A stretch of 64,000 nt of DNA from Variovorax paradoxus (GTDB lineage: Bacteria; Pseudomonadota; Gammaproteobacteria; Burkholderiales; Burkholderiaceae_C). How positions within the stretch are numbered: the stretch's first letter is position 1; every line of letters starts with the position of its first letter. The stretch spans positions 2,294,001 to 2,358,000 of the forward strand of contig CP063166.1 of the NCBI GenBank assembly GCA_016806145.1, written 5' to 3'. This document shows, in pieces, positions 47,856 to 57,170 of the stretch. The position numbers and the translations under genes are program-made. A model generated the notes under the pieces. That model saw only the letters and a list, made by a program, of their open reading frames with translations. It was not told where the DNA came from and ran no database searches.

Positions 47856-49290
47856 GCGCGAGCCCGGTCACGATGCGTTCGCCGAAGCCGCCCGCGCCGA
47901 TGAAGGCCGCGATGGTCGCGGTGCCGATGGCGATCGCCGTGGCGGTGCGCACGCCCGCGAGCAGCGTGGGCAGCGCCAGAGGCAGCAGCACCAGCCGCAG
48001 GCTCTGCTTCGAGGTCATGCCGAGCGCGGTGCCGGCCAGCCGCAGGCCGTTGGGCACCTCGGCCAGGCCGGTCACGGTGTTGCGCATGATCGGCAGCAGC
48101 GAATAGAGCGTGAGCGCGATCAGCGCGGGCAGGGTGCCGATGGCACCGAGCATCGAGATCAGCACCGCGAGCAGCGCCAGCGAGGGCACGGTCTGCATCA
48201 GGCTCGCGACGCCCAGCACCAGGGCGCGCAGCCGCAGGTGCGGAAACACCAGGATCGCGATCGGCACGCCGATGAGGATCGCCACGCCCACCGACAGCGC
48301 CACCAGCAGCAGGTGCTGGCGCGCGAGCTGCCAGAGGTCGGGGCCGAAGAGCTTGGCCGTGAAGCCGCGCCGCGTGTCCTGCGGCGCCGCGCCGTCCTTG
48401 CCGGCGCTCGCGAGGAAGTCGCGCGCGATGGTGTCGAAGGGCACGCTCTGCAGCTCGGCGCGCGCGTTCATCGCGATCATCGCGTGCTCGTCGACGCGGC
48501 CCTCGAGCTTCTGCAGCGCGGCCCAGGCCCGCGGCAGGCGCTGCGGCAGGTCGAGCTTGTAGAGCACCACCGCGTCGTAGCGCGGGAAGTACTGGCGGTC
48601 GTCCTCGAGCACGCGCAGGCCCAGGTGGTCGATCTTGGCGTCGGTGGTGTAGATGTCGATCACGTCGACCTGCTTCGCGCCGATCGCGTCGTAGGCCAGG
48701 CCGTGGTCGAGGCCGGTGGGCGTCTGCGTGAAGCCGTAGCGCGCGGCCAGGCCCTTCCAGCCGTCGGCGCGGCCGATGAACTCGTTCGACAGGCCGAGCT
48801 TCAGCTCGGGGTGCTTCGCGAGGTCGCCGAGGCTGCGCAGCCCGAGCCGGTCGGCATCGGCCGCGCGCACCGCGAGCGCATAGCCGTCGTTGAAGCCCAG
48901 CGGTATCGCCACGCCCAGCCCCAGCGGCGCGAGCGAGGCGTTCATCTGCTCGCGCGTGGCCGCGGGCGAGCCCTTGAGGATCTCGAGCGCGATGGTGCCG
49001 GTGTATTCGGCATAGAGGTCGATCGCGCCCGAACGCAGCGCCTCGTAGACGATCGCCGTGTTGCCCAGGCCCTGGCGCACCACCGGCTTGTTCGCGAGGT
49101 GCGGCGCGGCGGTCTGCGCGAGCAGCTCGGCCAGGATGTACGACTCGGTGAAGCGCTTGGAGCCGACGCGCAGCGTGCCGTCGTCGGTGGCCGCGCGGGC
49201 CGGTGCCGCCGACCACAGGCAGGCGATGACTGCCAGCAGCACGAGCACGAGGGGCAGCGCGACGCGCCGGAGGGAGTGGGGCGGGTGCAT
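47719..49290 (-). CDS. fused substrate-binding protein and permease of an OpuC/OsmF-type ABC transporter
   Basis: 523 residues. Signal peptide to about residue 33, an OpuAC-type binding domain at 38-300 (RVGSKRFTESYILAEL, YAEYTGTIALEIL, VIDIYTTDAKI), then five or six helices with the permease loop AGTALGMTSKQSLRLVLLPLALP. Family members import glycine betaine, choline or, in the EgtU group, ergothioneine. No ATPase gene is adjacent, so an ATPase from elsewhere must serve it. Stands alone on the minus strand. Confidence 0.9.
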   Translation of the reverse strand: MHPPHSLRRVALPLVLVLLAVIACLWSAAPARAATDDGTLRVGSKRFTESYILAELLAQTAAPHLANKPVVRQGLGNTAIVYEALRSGAIDLYAEYTGTIALEILKGSPAATREQMNASLAPLGLGVAIPLGFNDGYALAVRAADADRLGLRSLGDLAKHPELKLGLSNEFIGRADGWKGLAARYGFTQTPTGLDHGLAYDAIGAKQVDVIDIYTTDAKIDHLGLRVLEDDRQYFPRYDAVVLYKLDLPQRLPRAWAALQKLEGRVDEHAMIAMNARAELQSVPFDTIARDFLASAGKDGAAPQDTRRGFTAKLFGPDLWQLARQHLLLVALSVGVAILIGVPIAILVFPHLRLRALVLGVASLMQTVPSLALLAVLISMLGAIGTLPALIALTLYSLLPIMRNTVTGLAEVPNGLRLAGTALGMTSKQSLRLVLLPLALPTLLAGVRTATAIAIGTATIAAFIGAGGFGERIVTGLALNDRELLVAGALPAAALALLSEGVFELVEFWLRRRRRAPPASTVP

Positions 49291-49399
49291 CGCGGGCAGT
49301 GTATAGACAAGCCCGTGCGCGGCGTACCCGTCGGCGTCCTACAGCCTGCCGTGCGCGGCGCCGATGCGGCGCGGCCCTGGGCGCGGCCACACTGGGTCC

Positions 49400-50533
49400 A
49401 TGAAGAAGTCCACGACCGCGAACAAGAAGCCGAAGCCCGAACCGGCAACGCCCAGGAGCAAGCGCGAGGCCGGCGAGTCCGCGTCGCGCATCGATCTTCC
49501 CGGCCCCGACGTCCACGGCCTGCGCGAACTGCCCAAGCTGCAGGTCGACGGCTACAGCCTGCAGTTGCGCGACAACGAGGGCTTCATCGGCGACCAGGCG
49601 AGCCAGACCGCGTTCCGCGCGCTGCTCGAGCGCTGGCGCCGTAAGCACCGCAGCGACGGCACCGATCCGCTGGGCCTGCGGCATTCGCGCGACATGAGCA
49701 AGAAGGAGCTCGACCGGCTGCTGCGCGGCCAGAAGGTCAGCGACGCGGCCAACGTGATGCACAGCGCGATCGGCGAGTTCGCGCAGGAGCTCGCGGCCGT
49801 GATCCAGCGCTTCCTGCGCCAGCCTTCGTGGGAGAAGGTCGAGCGCATCGTGGTGGGCGGCGGCTTTCCCGAGAGCGAGGCCGGCGAGCGCGCGATCCTC
49901 GAGGCCGGCGCCATCCTCGAGGAGATGGGTGTGCACGTGCAGCTCGGCCGGCTCTCGCACGAGGTCGACGACGGCGGGCTGATCGGCTGGGTGCACCTGA
50001 CGCCGCCCGAGATGCTCAAGAAGCACGACGCGATTCTCGCAATCGACATCGGCGGCACCAACGTGCGCTGCGGCATCGTGAAGACGCGCCACCGCAAGGC
50101 GCGCGACTTCTCGCTCGCGAAGGTGGTGCGGCGCGAGAAGTGGCGCCATGCCGACGAGAAGCCCAGCCGCACCAACTTCGTCGAGCACGTGGCCGGCATG
50201 CTCGAGGACATGGTGCGCTATGCCGAGCGCAAGAAGATCCGGCTCGCGCCCTTCATCGGCATCGCCTGCCCGGGCCTGATCCGCAAGGACGGCTCGATCG
50301 CGCGCGGCGCGCAGAACCTGCCGGGCGATTGGGAGAGCGAAAACTTCCATCTGCCGAGCGCGCTGTGGCGCCGCATGCCGATGATCGGCTCGGGGCCGAC
50401 GCTGGTGCTGATGCACAACGACGCGGTGGTGCAGGGCCTGAGCGAACTGCCGTTCATGCGCGATGTCGGGCACTGGGCGGTGCTGACCATCGGCACCGGG
50501 CTGGGCAATGCCAGCTTCACCAACCGCAAATGA
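49400..50533 (+). CDS. ROK/ASKHA-fold kinase-like protein with circularly permuted motifs
   Basis: 377 residues. ROK motifs are all present but in unusual order: the GGG motif (VVGGGFPES, 152-159), normally near the C-terminus, comes first; then phosphate-1 DIGGTN (216-221), CPG (290-292), NLPGDW (306-311), catalytic HND with Asp341, and phosphate-2 GTGLG (365-369), which is almost the last residue. The zinc motif CxCGxxGC is absent. Likely an ATP-dependent sugar kinase or a derived regulator; no HTH seen. The first 60 residues are Lys/Pro-rich. Its TGA directly abuts the stop of the convergent MFS gene. Confidence 0.8.
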   Translation: MKKSTTANKKPKPEPATPRSKREAGESASRIDLPGPDVHGLRELPKLQVDGYSLQLRDNEGFIGDQASQTAFRALLERWRRKHRSDGTDPLGLRHSRDMSKKELDRLLRGQKVSDAANVMHSAIGEFAQELAAVIQRFLRQPSWEKVERIVVGGGFPESEAGERAILEAGAILEEMGVHVQLGRLSHEVDDGGLIGWVHLTPPEMLKKHDAILAIDIGGTNVRCGIVKTRHRKARDFSLAKVVRREKWRHADEKPSRTNFVEHVAGMLEDMVRYAERKKIRLAPFIGIACPGLIRKDGSIARGAQNLPGDWESENFHLPSALWRRMPMIGSGPTLVLMHNDAVVQGLSELPFMRDVGHWAVLTIGTGLGNASFTNRK

Positions 50534-51925
50534 CTAGACCGCCAGTGCCCGCCGTCTGAGCCGAAGGAAGCTGAACACGGCGGCGCTCGCCGCGCACGCG
50601 GCACCCAGCCACAGCGCGTACACCGCGCCATTCGTGCTCGACACATGGAAGCAGGCCGCCACCAGCGCCGCGCCCGAGGACTGGCCCAGCAGGCGCACCG
50701 TGCCGACCATGCCGCTGGCGCCACCGCTGCGCGAGGCCGGTGCCGAGCCCATGATGGCGCGCAGGTTCGGCGACTGGAAGAAGCCGAAGCCCGCGCCGCA
50801 CAGCGCCATGCGCCAGACGATGCCGGCTACCGTGGGATGCGGCGGCAGCAGCGCCAGCGACAGCAGGCCCAGCGCCAGCAGCGCCAGACCGACGCCGCAG
50901 AGCATGCCCGACTCGTAACGGTCCGACAGGCGCCCGGCCACGGGCGCCATCGCGGCCACCACCAGCGGCCACGGCGTGATGAGGAAGCCGGTCTCGACCT
51001 GCGAGTAGCCCAGCAGCGCCTGGAACAGGAAGGGCAGCGAGATGAAGGCCAGCGCCTGCGCCGCGAACGAGCACACGGCCGTGGCCGCCGACAGCGCGAA
51101 CACGGGATTGCGCAGCAGGTCCACGGCCAGGATCGGCGCCGGATGCCCGGACTGGCGCTTGAGCAGCCAGGCCAGCAGCCCGAAGCCCAGCACCGCCTGC
51201 ACGATCACCGACTCGACGGTGGCCTGGTGCGCGGCCTCGGTGAGCGTGGAGGCCAGCAGCGCCAGCGCGGCGGCGCACAGCAGCGCGGCCAGGCCGTCGA
51301 AGCCGTGGCCGTGGCGCTCGGTGGCCGGCAGGAAGCGCAGGCCGTAGAACACCGCCACGGCGCAGATCGGCACGTTGATCAGGAACAGCCAGTGCCACGA
51401 GCCGAGCAGCAGCACCAGCGATGCCGCCGTGGGCCCGCCCGCGAAAGCCAGCCCCACGACGAGCGCGTTCACGCCCAGCCCGCGCCCCAGCATGCCCGAG
51501 GGGTAGATGACGCGCACCAGCGCGCCGTTCACGCCCATCACGCCGGCGGCGCCCAGGCCCTGCACCACGCGCCAGCCGACCAGCGCGGGCAGCGAATCGG
51601 CCAGGCCGCAGCCCAGCGAGGACACGGTGAACAGCACCAGGCCCCAGAGGAACACGCGCCGGTGGCCGAGCACGTCGCCGAGCGCGGCGGCCGGCAGCAG
51701 CGCGGCCACCATCGCGAGCTGGTAGCCGCTGACGACCCAGGTCGAGGCGGCCTCGCTCACGCGCAGTTCGTTGGCGATGGTGGGCAGGGCGGTGTTGGCG
51801 ATCGCGGTGTCGAGGCTGGCCACGCACACGCCCAGCATGACGGCGAGCAGCGAACCGAAGCGTTCGTGGGCCGGCAGGCCCGGGCCGACCGCATGGATCT
51901 CTTGACGGGAAAACAGGGAGGCCAT
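50534..51925 (-). CDS. MFS transporter, DHA2 (EmrB/QacA-like) family
   Basis: 463 residues, about fourteen helices, with motifs SLDTAIANTALPTIA near residue 33, GDVLGHRRVFLWG near 77 and GLGAAGVMG near 115. Proton-driven drug or metabolite export is typical; substrate unknown. ATG 51925 with GGGAGG upstream. Confidence 0.9.
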   Translation of the reverse strand: MASLFSRQEIHAVGPGLPAHERFGSLLAVMLGVCVASLDTAIANTALPTIANELRVSEAASTWVVSGYQLAMVAALLPAAALGDVLGHRRVFLWGLVLFTVSSLGCGLADSLPALVGWRVVQGLGAAGVMGVNGALVRVIYPSGMLGRGLGVNALVVGLAFAGGPTAASLVLLLGSWHWLFLINVPICAVAVFYGLRFLPATERHGHGFDGLAALLCAAALALLASTLTEAAHQATVESVIVQAVLGFGLLAWLLKRQSGHPAPILAVDLLRNPVFALSAATAVCSFAAQALAFISLPFLFQALLGYSQVETGFLITPWPLVVAAMAPVAGRLSDRYESGMLCGVGLALLALGLLSLALLPPHPTVAGIVWRMALCGAGFGFFQSPNLRAIMGSAPASRSGGASGMVGTVRLLGQSSGAALVAACFHVSSTNGAVYALWLGAACAASAAVFSFLRLRRRALAV

Positions 51926-52052
51926 CGCTCGCGGAAAGAAGAGGGCTGCGGCGTCCGGCGACGCCGTGGGAGACGCGAAGGCTAGTCCTAAGTGGAAACC
52001 CTTGCAGGCGCTCGGGGAAGCGCGTCGCGGGCCTCCCGGGCCCGCCCGCCGC

Positions 52053-53006
52053 TCATTCGGGCTTGGCGCCCGTGGCCGCCACCACCTTGCCCCAGCGCGT
52101 GATCTCGCTGCGCACGAAGGCGCCGAACTCGTCGGGGCCGGTGCCCATCGGCACCAGGCCCTCGTCCCTGAAGCGCTCGCGCATGAGCTCGGAGCCCAGC
52201 GCGGCGCGCGCGGCGTCGGCGATGCGCGCCACCAGCGGCGCGGGCATCTGCGCCGGTCCGAACAGGCCATACCACGAGCTGTACGCATAGCCGGGCAACA
52301 CCTCGGCCACGGCCGGCACGTCGGGAAAGGCAGCCAGGCGCTTCTCGCTCGTCACGCCCAGGGCCTTGAGGCGCTTCGCCTTCACGAGCTGCTGTACCGT
52401 GGCGACGCCCGCGAAGGCCAGGTCGATCTGTCCCGCCACCACGTCGGCGATGGCCGGCCCGGTGCCCTTGTAGGGCACGCCCACGATGTCGATGCCCGCG
52501 TCGCGCTTGAGCATCTCGCCCGCCAGGTGGTTGGCGCTGCCCATGCCCGCGATCGCCACGTTGAGCTTGCCCGGTTCGCGCCTGGCCAGCGCGATCAGCT
52601 CGCGCACGTCGTTGGCCTGGAGCGTGGGCCGCGCGATCAGGATGGCCGGCAGGCTGGCGATGCCGGCGAGCGGCGTGAAGTCCTTCAGCGGATCGAAGGG
52701 GAGGTTCGAGTACAGCGAGGCATTGATGGCGTGGCTGGTGTAGCTCAGCAGCAGCGTGCTGCCGTCGGTGGGCGCCTTGGCCACGGCCAGCGCCGCGATG
52801 TTGCCGGCCGCCCCCGGGCGGTTCTCGACGATGAACTGGTGGCCCAGGCGCGTGGTGAGCTCCTGCGCCAGCGCGCGCGCCACGATGTCGGTGCCGCCGC
52901 CCGGTGTCGCGCCCACGAGCAGGCGCGTGACCTGCTGCGCGCGAACGCCGAAGCTCGCGAGTGCCGAGGCGCTGGCGCCCGCGGCGATGAATCTGCGTCG
53001 AAGCAT
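52053..53006 (-). CDS. Bug/TctC-family periplasmic substrate-binding protein
   Basis: 317 residues: twin Arg-like RRR near the N-terminus, signal ending GVRAQ near residue 24, then LLVGATPGGGTDIVARAL and PYKGTGPAIADVVAG. It follows the TauD-type dioxygenase gene by 56 bp, so it may bind that enzyme's substrate. Confidence 0.92.
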   Translation of the reverse strand: MLRRRFIAAGASASALASFGVRAQQVTRLLVGATPGGGTDIVARALAQELTTRLGHQFIVENRPGAAGNIAALAVAKAPTDGSTLLLSYTSHAINASLYSNLPFDPLKDFTPLAGIASLPAILIARPTLQANDVRELIALARREPGKLNVAIAGMGSANHLAGEMLKRDAGIDIVGVPYKGTGPAIADVVAGQIDLAFAGVATVQQLVKAKRLKALGVTSEKRLAAFPDVPAVAEVLPGYAYSSWYGLFGPAQMPAPLVARIADAARAALGSELMRERFRDEGLVPMGTGPDEFGAFVRSEITRWGKVVAATGAKPE

Positions 53007-53062
53007 GCTTGTCTCTCTTTCGTTGTCATGGGGGGCCAGGCCGGCCGGTGCCGGCGCGCGGT

Positions 53063-54187
53063 TCAGGCCAGGGCGTCCGCCGCCAGCCGCTTCGGCCGCC
53101 AGGGCTCGAGCCGCATGTTCAGGGCCTGGGCCTGCCGTTGCTCGTAGGCCAGGAACTCGGAGGTGATCGCGCTGCCGCGAACGCCGCCGCGCACCGCGCC
53201 GGCGCGCACATCGCCGTAGTACTCCTCGAAGGCGGCGGGCAGCGGTTGCGACGAGGGGATCGCGAGCCACAGGCGCAGCAGGTGGCGCTTGTCGTCGGGC
53301 GCCTCGAAGTCCTCGAAGGGCGTGCGCGAATGCAGGGTCACGTAGTTGTTGAGCAGCTGCAGGTCGCCGCGCTCCAGGGTCATGGAGTAGCACAGCAGCG
53401 GGCTCGGCATCAGCTCGTCGAGCAGGTCCAGGGCCTCGACCTGCAGCGGCGTGAGGCGCGGCACCTCGGGGAAGTCGCGCTGCGCCGCATCGGTGTTCTT
53501 GCGGTTGGTGCGCGCGGCGAAATGCACCGGGTCGCTGCCGAAGATCGGGCAGCGGTAGAACGGCGGCTGCGACGGATCCTGCGTGCCCTGGTAGCTGTGG
53601 AAGAAGGGTTGCTGCAGCACCGGGATCAGGTCGGGGCGCAAGCGCTGCACCTCGTCGCGCAGCCGGATCGAGCTGATGACCTTGCTGGTGCCGCCGCTCT
53701 TGGCCGTGCGCCGGCACAGCAGGCCCACCACGTCGCACGAGTCCTGGTGGAAGTCGAGGCCGGCGCTGGTGTTGTAGCCGCGCCCGCCCTTGACCTTGTA
53801 GTCGCCGCCTTCGTCGCGCACGTCGTTCATGACCTGGCTGGCGCGGTTCTGCGTGCGGCCGACGCCCATGTGCAGGCTCATGCCCCAGTAGGCGGTGCGC
53901 GTCTCGTCCTCGCTCCATTCGTCGACCGGGAAGCCCTTGAGCAGGCACATGCCCCAGCGGCCCTGCGTGGTCGCGACGGCGCGGGCCAGCGCTTCGCGCG
54001 AAGCCGCGGGCAGCGGGAAGTCGGCCTGCGTCATCGAGAGCAGCGGCTTGCCGAGCGCGGCCGCATGCCGCAGCGCCGAGCGAAAACCGTCGACCTCCGT
54101 CTCGCTGAGGCGCTGGATCCAGGAGCTGTCCTGGCGCACCTCTTCGGCGGTCCAGGCGAGGGGGGCGGCGGGTTGCGTGTCTTTCAT
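53063..54187 (-). CDS. TauD/TfdA-family Fe(II)/2-oxoglutarate dioxygenase
   Basis: 374 residues. Metal ligands His147 and Asp149 (FHQDSCD) and a distal His in TLHSRTPFED near residue 297, with the 2-oxoglutarate-binding Arg in LLRLWLAIP. TauD/TfdA enzymes hydroxylate and split sulfonates, phenoxyacetates and similar small acids; substrate not readable here. Paired with the Bug receptor and divergent from a LysR gene. Confidence 0.9.
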   Translation of the reverse strand: MKDTQPAAPLAWTAEEVRQDSSWIQRLSETEVDGFRSALRHAAALGKPLLSMTQADFPLPAASREALARAVATTQGRWGMCLLKGFPVDEWSEDETRTAYWGMSLHMGVGRTQNRASQVMNDVRDEGGDYKVKGGRGYNTSAGLDFHQDSCDVVGLLCRRTAKSGGTSKVISSIRLRDEVQRLRPDLIPVLQQPFFHSYQGTQDPSQPPFYRCPIFGSDPVHFAARTNRKNTDAAQRDFPEVPRLTPLQVEALDLLDELMPSPLLCYSMTLERGDLQLLNNYVTLHSRTPFEDFEAPDDKRHLLRLWLAIPSSQPLPAAFEEYYGDVRAGAVRGGVRGSAITSEFLAYEQRQAQALNMRLEPWRPKRLAADALA

Positions 54188-54281
54188 TCGATCGGGTCCT
54201 CGGGTGTCGTTCCAAAAAGTCTAGGACTGCGCGATGCAAAGAAAAAGCGACACTATTTCAAGTCTTAGATAAGGAAATTTG

Positions 54282-55181
54282 ATGAAGATCGATGCCTTCT
54301 CCACGCTCGATGCCGTGTTGCGCGGCGGCACGCTCGCGGCTGCCGCGCACGAGATGAACCTCACGCCCAGCGCCATCAGCATGCAGATGAAGCAGCTCGA
54401 GGCCTACCTGGGCCAGCCGCTGTTCGACCGCTCGGGCCTGCAGGTCAGGCCGATGAAGCTGGCGCACGAGGTCTCCTCGGTCATGCGCGATGCGCTGCAG
54501 CAGCTCGAGTCGCTGCGCAAGCGCGCGAGCGTGAGCATCGAGGGCAGCGTGCGGCTCGGCGTGATCGAGTCGATGCAGCCCATCGTGCTGCCCGCCACCA
54601 TGCGGCTGCTGCGCGAGCGCTATCCGCGGCTGGAGCTGCGCCCGGCGCGCGGCCGCAGCGCGTCGCTGATCGCGGCGGTGAAGGCCGGCGATCTCGATGC
54701 GGCGCTGGTGGCGCAGCCCGAGAGCGGCGGTTCGGCACGGCTGCGCTGGCAGCCGATGCTGCGGCGCGAGCTGGTGCTGGTGGCGCCGCCCACGGCCACC
54801 GAAAGCTCGGTGGCTGCGCTGTTCAAGCAGTACGACTGGATCCGCTACGACCGCTCCACCGTCACCGGCACGCTGGCCGCGCGCTTCGTAAGCACGCAGG
54901 TGCGCAAGAAGCGCGGCACGCTGGAGTTCGACAGCACGCCCGCCATCGTGGCCATGGTCAGCGGCGGCCTGGGCATCTCGGTGGTGCAGATCGCGGACCC
55001 GGGGCTGGTGGCGACCTACCCGGTGCGCATCGTGCGGCTCGGCCGCGGCGCGCCGATGCTGCAGCTGTCGCTGGTCACGCGCAAGACCGACGACGACAGC
55101 CGCACGCTGGCGGCCATGCGCGAGGCGATGCACACGGCGCTGATGACGGCGCAGCGGCAGCGCAGCGACCGGGGGATGTAA
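54282..55181 (+). CDS. LysR-family transcriptional regulator
   Basis: 299 residues. HTH at 1-60 (GGTLAAAAHEMNLTPSAISMQM) and the effector domain. ATG 54282 is chosen because AAGGA lies 6 bases upstream; the TTG just before is less likely. Divergent from the TauD/Bug pair across a 94-bp gap and probably its regulator. Confidence 0.92.
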   Translation: MKIDAFSTLDAVLRGGTLAAAAHEMNLTPSAISMQMKQLEAYLGQPLFDRSGLQVRPMKLAHEVSSVMRDALQQLESLRKRASVSIEGSVRLGVIESMQPIVLPATMRLLRERYPRLELRPARGRSASLIAAVKAGDLDAALVAQPESGGSARLRWQPMLRRELVLVAPPTATESSVAALFKQYDWIRYDRSTVTGTLAARFVSTQVRKKRGTLEFDSTPAIVAMVSGGLGISVVQIADPGLVATYPVRIVRLGRGAPMLQLSLVTRKTDDDSRTLAAMREAMHTALMTAQRQRSDRGM

Positions 55182-55192
55182 GAAAGGCCGCC

Positions 55193-56944
55193 CTACAGGT
55201 CCTCGGGCCGCAGGCCGCCCTCGACGCGCACGCCGCCCGACACCGCCGCGATGTTGCCGGCCGCGTCCGAGGCGCGCACCTCGATCACCGCATGGCCCGC
55301 GCGCGCGGGCGTCCAGCTGCACACATAGGGCGCGGCGCGCAGCGTGCAGACGGTACGGCCGTCGGCGATGAACTTGAGCTCGGCCACCGCCACGTTGTCG
55401 GCCGCGCTCGCGGCCAGGCGCAGCGGCAGGCCGGCCGCGGCGGTCGGCGGCGCGACGAAGGCCACGGCGGGCGGCAGCGTGTCGGCCGGCGGGTTGACCA
55501 TCACGTTGGCCGAGGCCACCGCCGTGTTGCCGGCCGCGTCCATCGCGATCACGCGGATGGTCTGCATGCCGGGCGCGGTCGGCGTCCAGCTGCAGGTGTA
55601 GGGCGGCGCCGTGAAGCTGCAGATCGGCAGGCTCTGCGCGCCCATCACCTTGAGGCCCCACACGCCCACGTTGTCGACCGCCACCGGCGCCAGCGTCACC
55701 GGCTGGCCCACGGTGGCCATGGCCGGGGCGGCCAGCGAGACCACCGGCCTGTGCTCGTCGGGCAGGCCCAGCGGCAGGTCGATGGAGAACATGGCCTGGC
55801 CGCGCACCGCCTTCTGCTCGAAGGCATCGAAGATGGTGAACCAGCTCGCGCCCGGCGCGCGGCCCGGTGCCTGCGCCTTCACCAGCAGATTGGTCTTGCC
55901 GACCGCGAAGCAGGTGAAGCCGCAGCGCCAGTCGAAGACGAAGCGCCCGCCGGCGTCAGACACGCCCTGCGCGATCGGTTCCAGCGGCTTGCCCGCGCCC
56001 GGATCGCGCCACACCCAGACCTGCGCGCCGGGCAGCGCCGCGCCGCCTTCGCGCTCGCTCACGCGCACCTGGGTGGCGGTGGTCCCGGCCATGAACTTCG
56101 AGCTGCCGAGCTTGGGCCAGTTGCTCCAGTCGGTGTCGAGGTTGGCCTTGGTACCCTCGGTGAAGCGGATCATCTCGAGCGTGGCGACGCGGTTGGCCGC
56201 GGGGTCGAAGCGCTCCTCGAACACCGTGCCCAGCAGCGGGTCGAGCCGCCAGTGCTGGCGCGGCCACCAGTAGCGGTCGGCGGGCTTGGTGAGGTCGAGG
56301 TCGGCCTTGGGCGCGACCTCGGTGGTGTCGGCCACCGCGATCGCGTTGTAGTACTCGCCCGAGCCGGCGCCGAACACGTGCTCGAGCTCGTGCAGCAGGG
56401 TCTTGAGCTGGCGTCCGAGGTAGTCCTTCTCGGTCGACTCGACGGCGCCGGGCGCGATGGCGCGCGACAGGCGCAGCGGGTCGTGGATCGCGGTCCAGTT
56501 GAGGTTCCAGGTCGCGCCGCGCGCCGGAAAGGTCCAGCTCATCGTCAGGCCGCCATGGCTGTAGCCGCGCGTCGACTTGTTGATGCAGACCGCGATCTCG
56601 CCGTTGACCAGGCCGTTGAGGCTGCATTGCGGTGCCTGGGCCGGTGCGATCCATTGCAGGTCGGCGGCGGGATCGAAGCCGAAGCCGCGCACCGATTCGC
56701 GCGTGAAGACGGTGTTCACGTCGGCCACGTACTGCGCCAGCCGGCGGCCGGCCTCGGCGCCGCCGATCTCGGCCGCGAGCTGCGGATCGACGAAGAACTT
56801 CAGCCGGTGGACGCTGGCGGTGCCACGGCCGATCTCGTCGAGCACGACCGCGCCCGAGGGCGATGCGACCAGCAGGGTCACCGCCCCCAGCAGGGCGGCG
56901 CACAGCCGGCGTGCGCCGGCTTGCAGCGAGGAGAAGGCTCGCAT
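55193..56944 (-). CDS. secreted zinc-metalloprotease-like protein with Ig-like C-terminal repeats
   Basis: 583 residues: signal peptide cleaved near residue 32, a catalytic-like domain with HELEHVFGAGSGE at 185-197 (HExxH with a following GxxSGE), a middle region, and two C-terminal Ig-like repeats that share the pattern DNVxVxxLK...C..APYxCSWTP...DAAGN. The third zinc ligand and Met-turn are not clear, so activity is uncertain. Repeats suggest cell-surface or matrix contact. No recognised substrate. Confidence 0.75.
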   Translation of the reverse strand: MRAFSSLQAGARRLCAALLGAVTLLVASPSGAVVLDEIGRGTASVHRLKFFVDPQLAAEIGGAEAGRRLAQYVADVNTVFTRESVRGFGFDPAADLQWIAPAQAPQCSLNGLVNGEIAVCINKSTRGYSHGGLTMSWTFPARGATWNLNWTAIHDPLRLSRAIAPGAVESTEKDYLGRQLKTLLHELEHVFGAGSGEYYNAIAVADTTEVAPKADLDLTKPADRYWWPRQHWRLDPLLGTVFEERFDPAANRVATLEMIRFTEGTKANLDTDWSNWPKLGSSKFMAGTTATQVRVSEREGGAALPGAQVWVWRDPGAGKPLEPIAQGVSDAGGRFVFDWRCGFTCFAVGKTNLLVKAQAPGRAPGASWFTIFDAFEQKAVRGQAMFSIDLPLGLPDEHRPVVSLAAPAMATVGQPVTLAPVAVDNVGVWGLKVMGAQSLPICSFTAPPYTCSWTPTAPGMQTIRVIAMDAAGNTAVASANVMVNPPADTLPPAVAFVAPPTAAAGLPLRLAASAADNVAVAELKFIADGRTVCTLRAAPYVCSWTPARAGHAVIEVRASDAAGNIAAVSGGVRVEGGLRPEDL

Positions 56945-57104
56945 CGGTCTTCCCCGCGGCGGGGGCGCAAAGCGCGAACGGTCGGCGCCGGGAGCCGGCC
57001 GTTCGCCGTGCGCGACCCCCGTCGGGCGGCCCTGCGATGCAGGGGGTGCCGGGAGCGCCGATCGGGCCGCGCCTCAGGGGCGCGCGGGCAAGACCCATCC
57101 GTCA

Positions 57105-57122
57105 ACTACCGAAACCGGTAGT
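57105..57122. promoter_or_regulatory. short perfect inverted repeat in the 226-bp gap before the metalloprotease gene
   Basis: ACTACCG-AAAC-CGGTAGT, a 7-bp perfect dyad next to AT-rich sequence (57120-57175). On the minus strand TTGAAA and TAGAAT follow at 19-bp spacing, a possible promoter. The dyad may be an operator. No gene is seen in this gap. Confidence 0.35.
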
Positions 57123-57170
57123 AATTCTAGATGGATTGTGTGTTTGTGTTTCAAACGTTGTTGCAATGTA

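Noticed and set aside
50534..52288. N-terminal extension of the DHA2 transporter up to 52288
   Set aside because: The added 121 residues are Arg/Pro/Ala-rich out-of-frame sequence overlapping the Bug gene; ATG 51925 has a ribosome-binding site.
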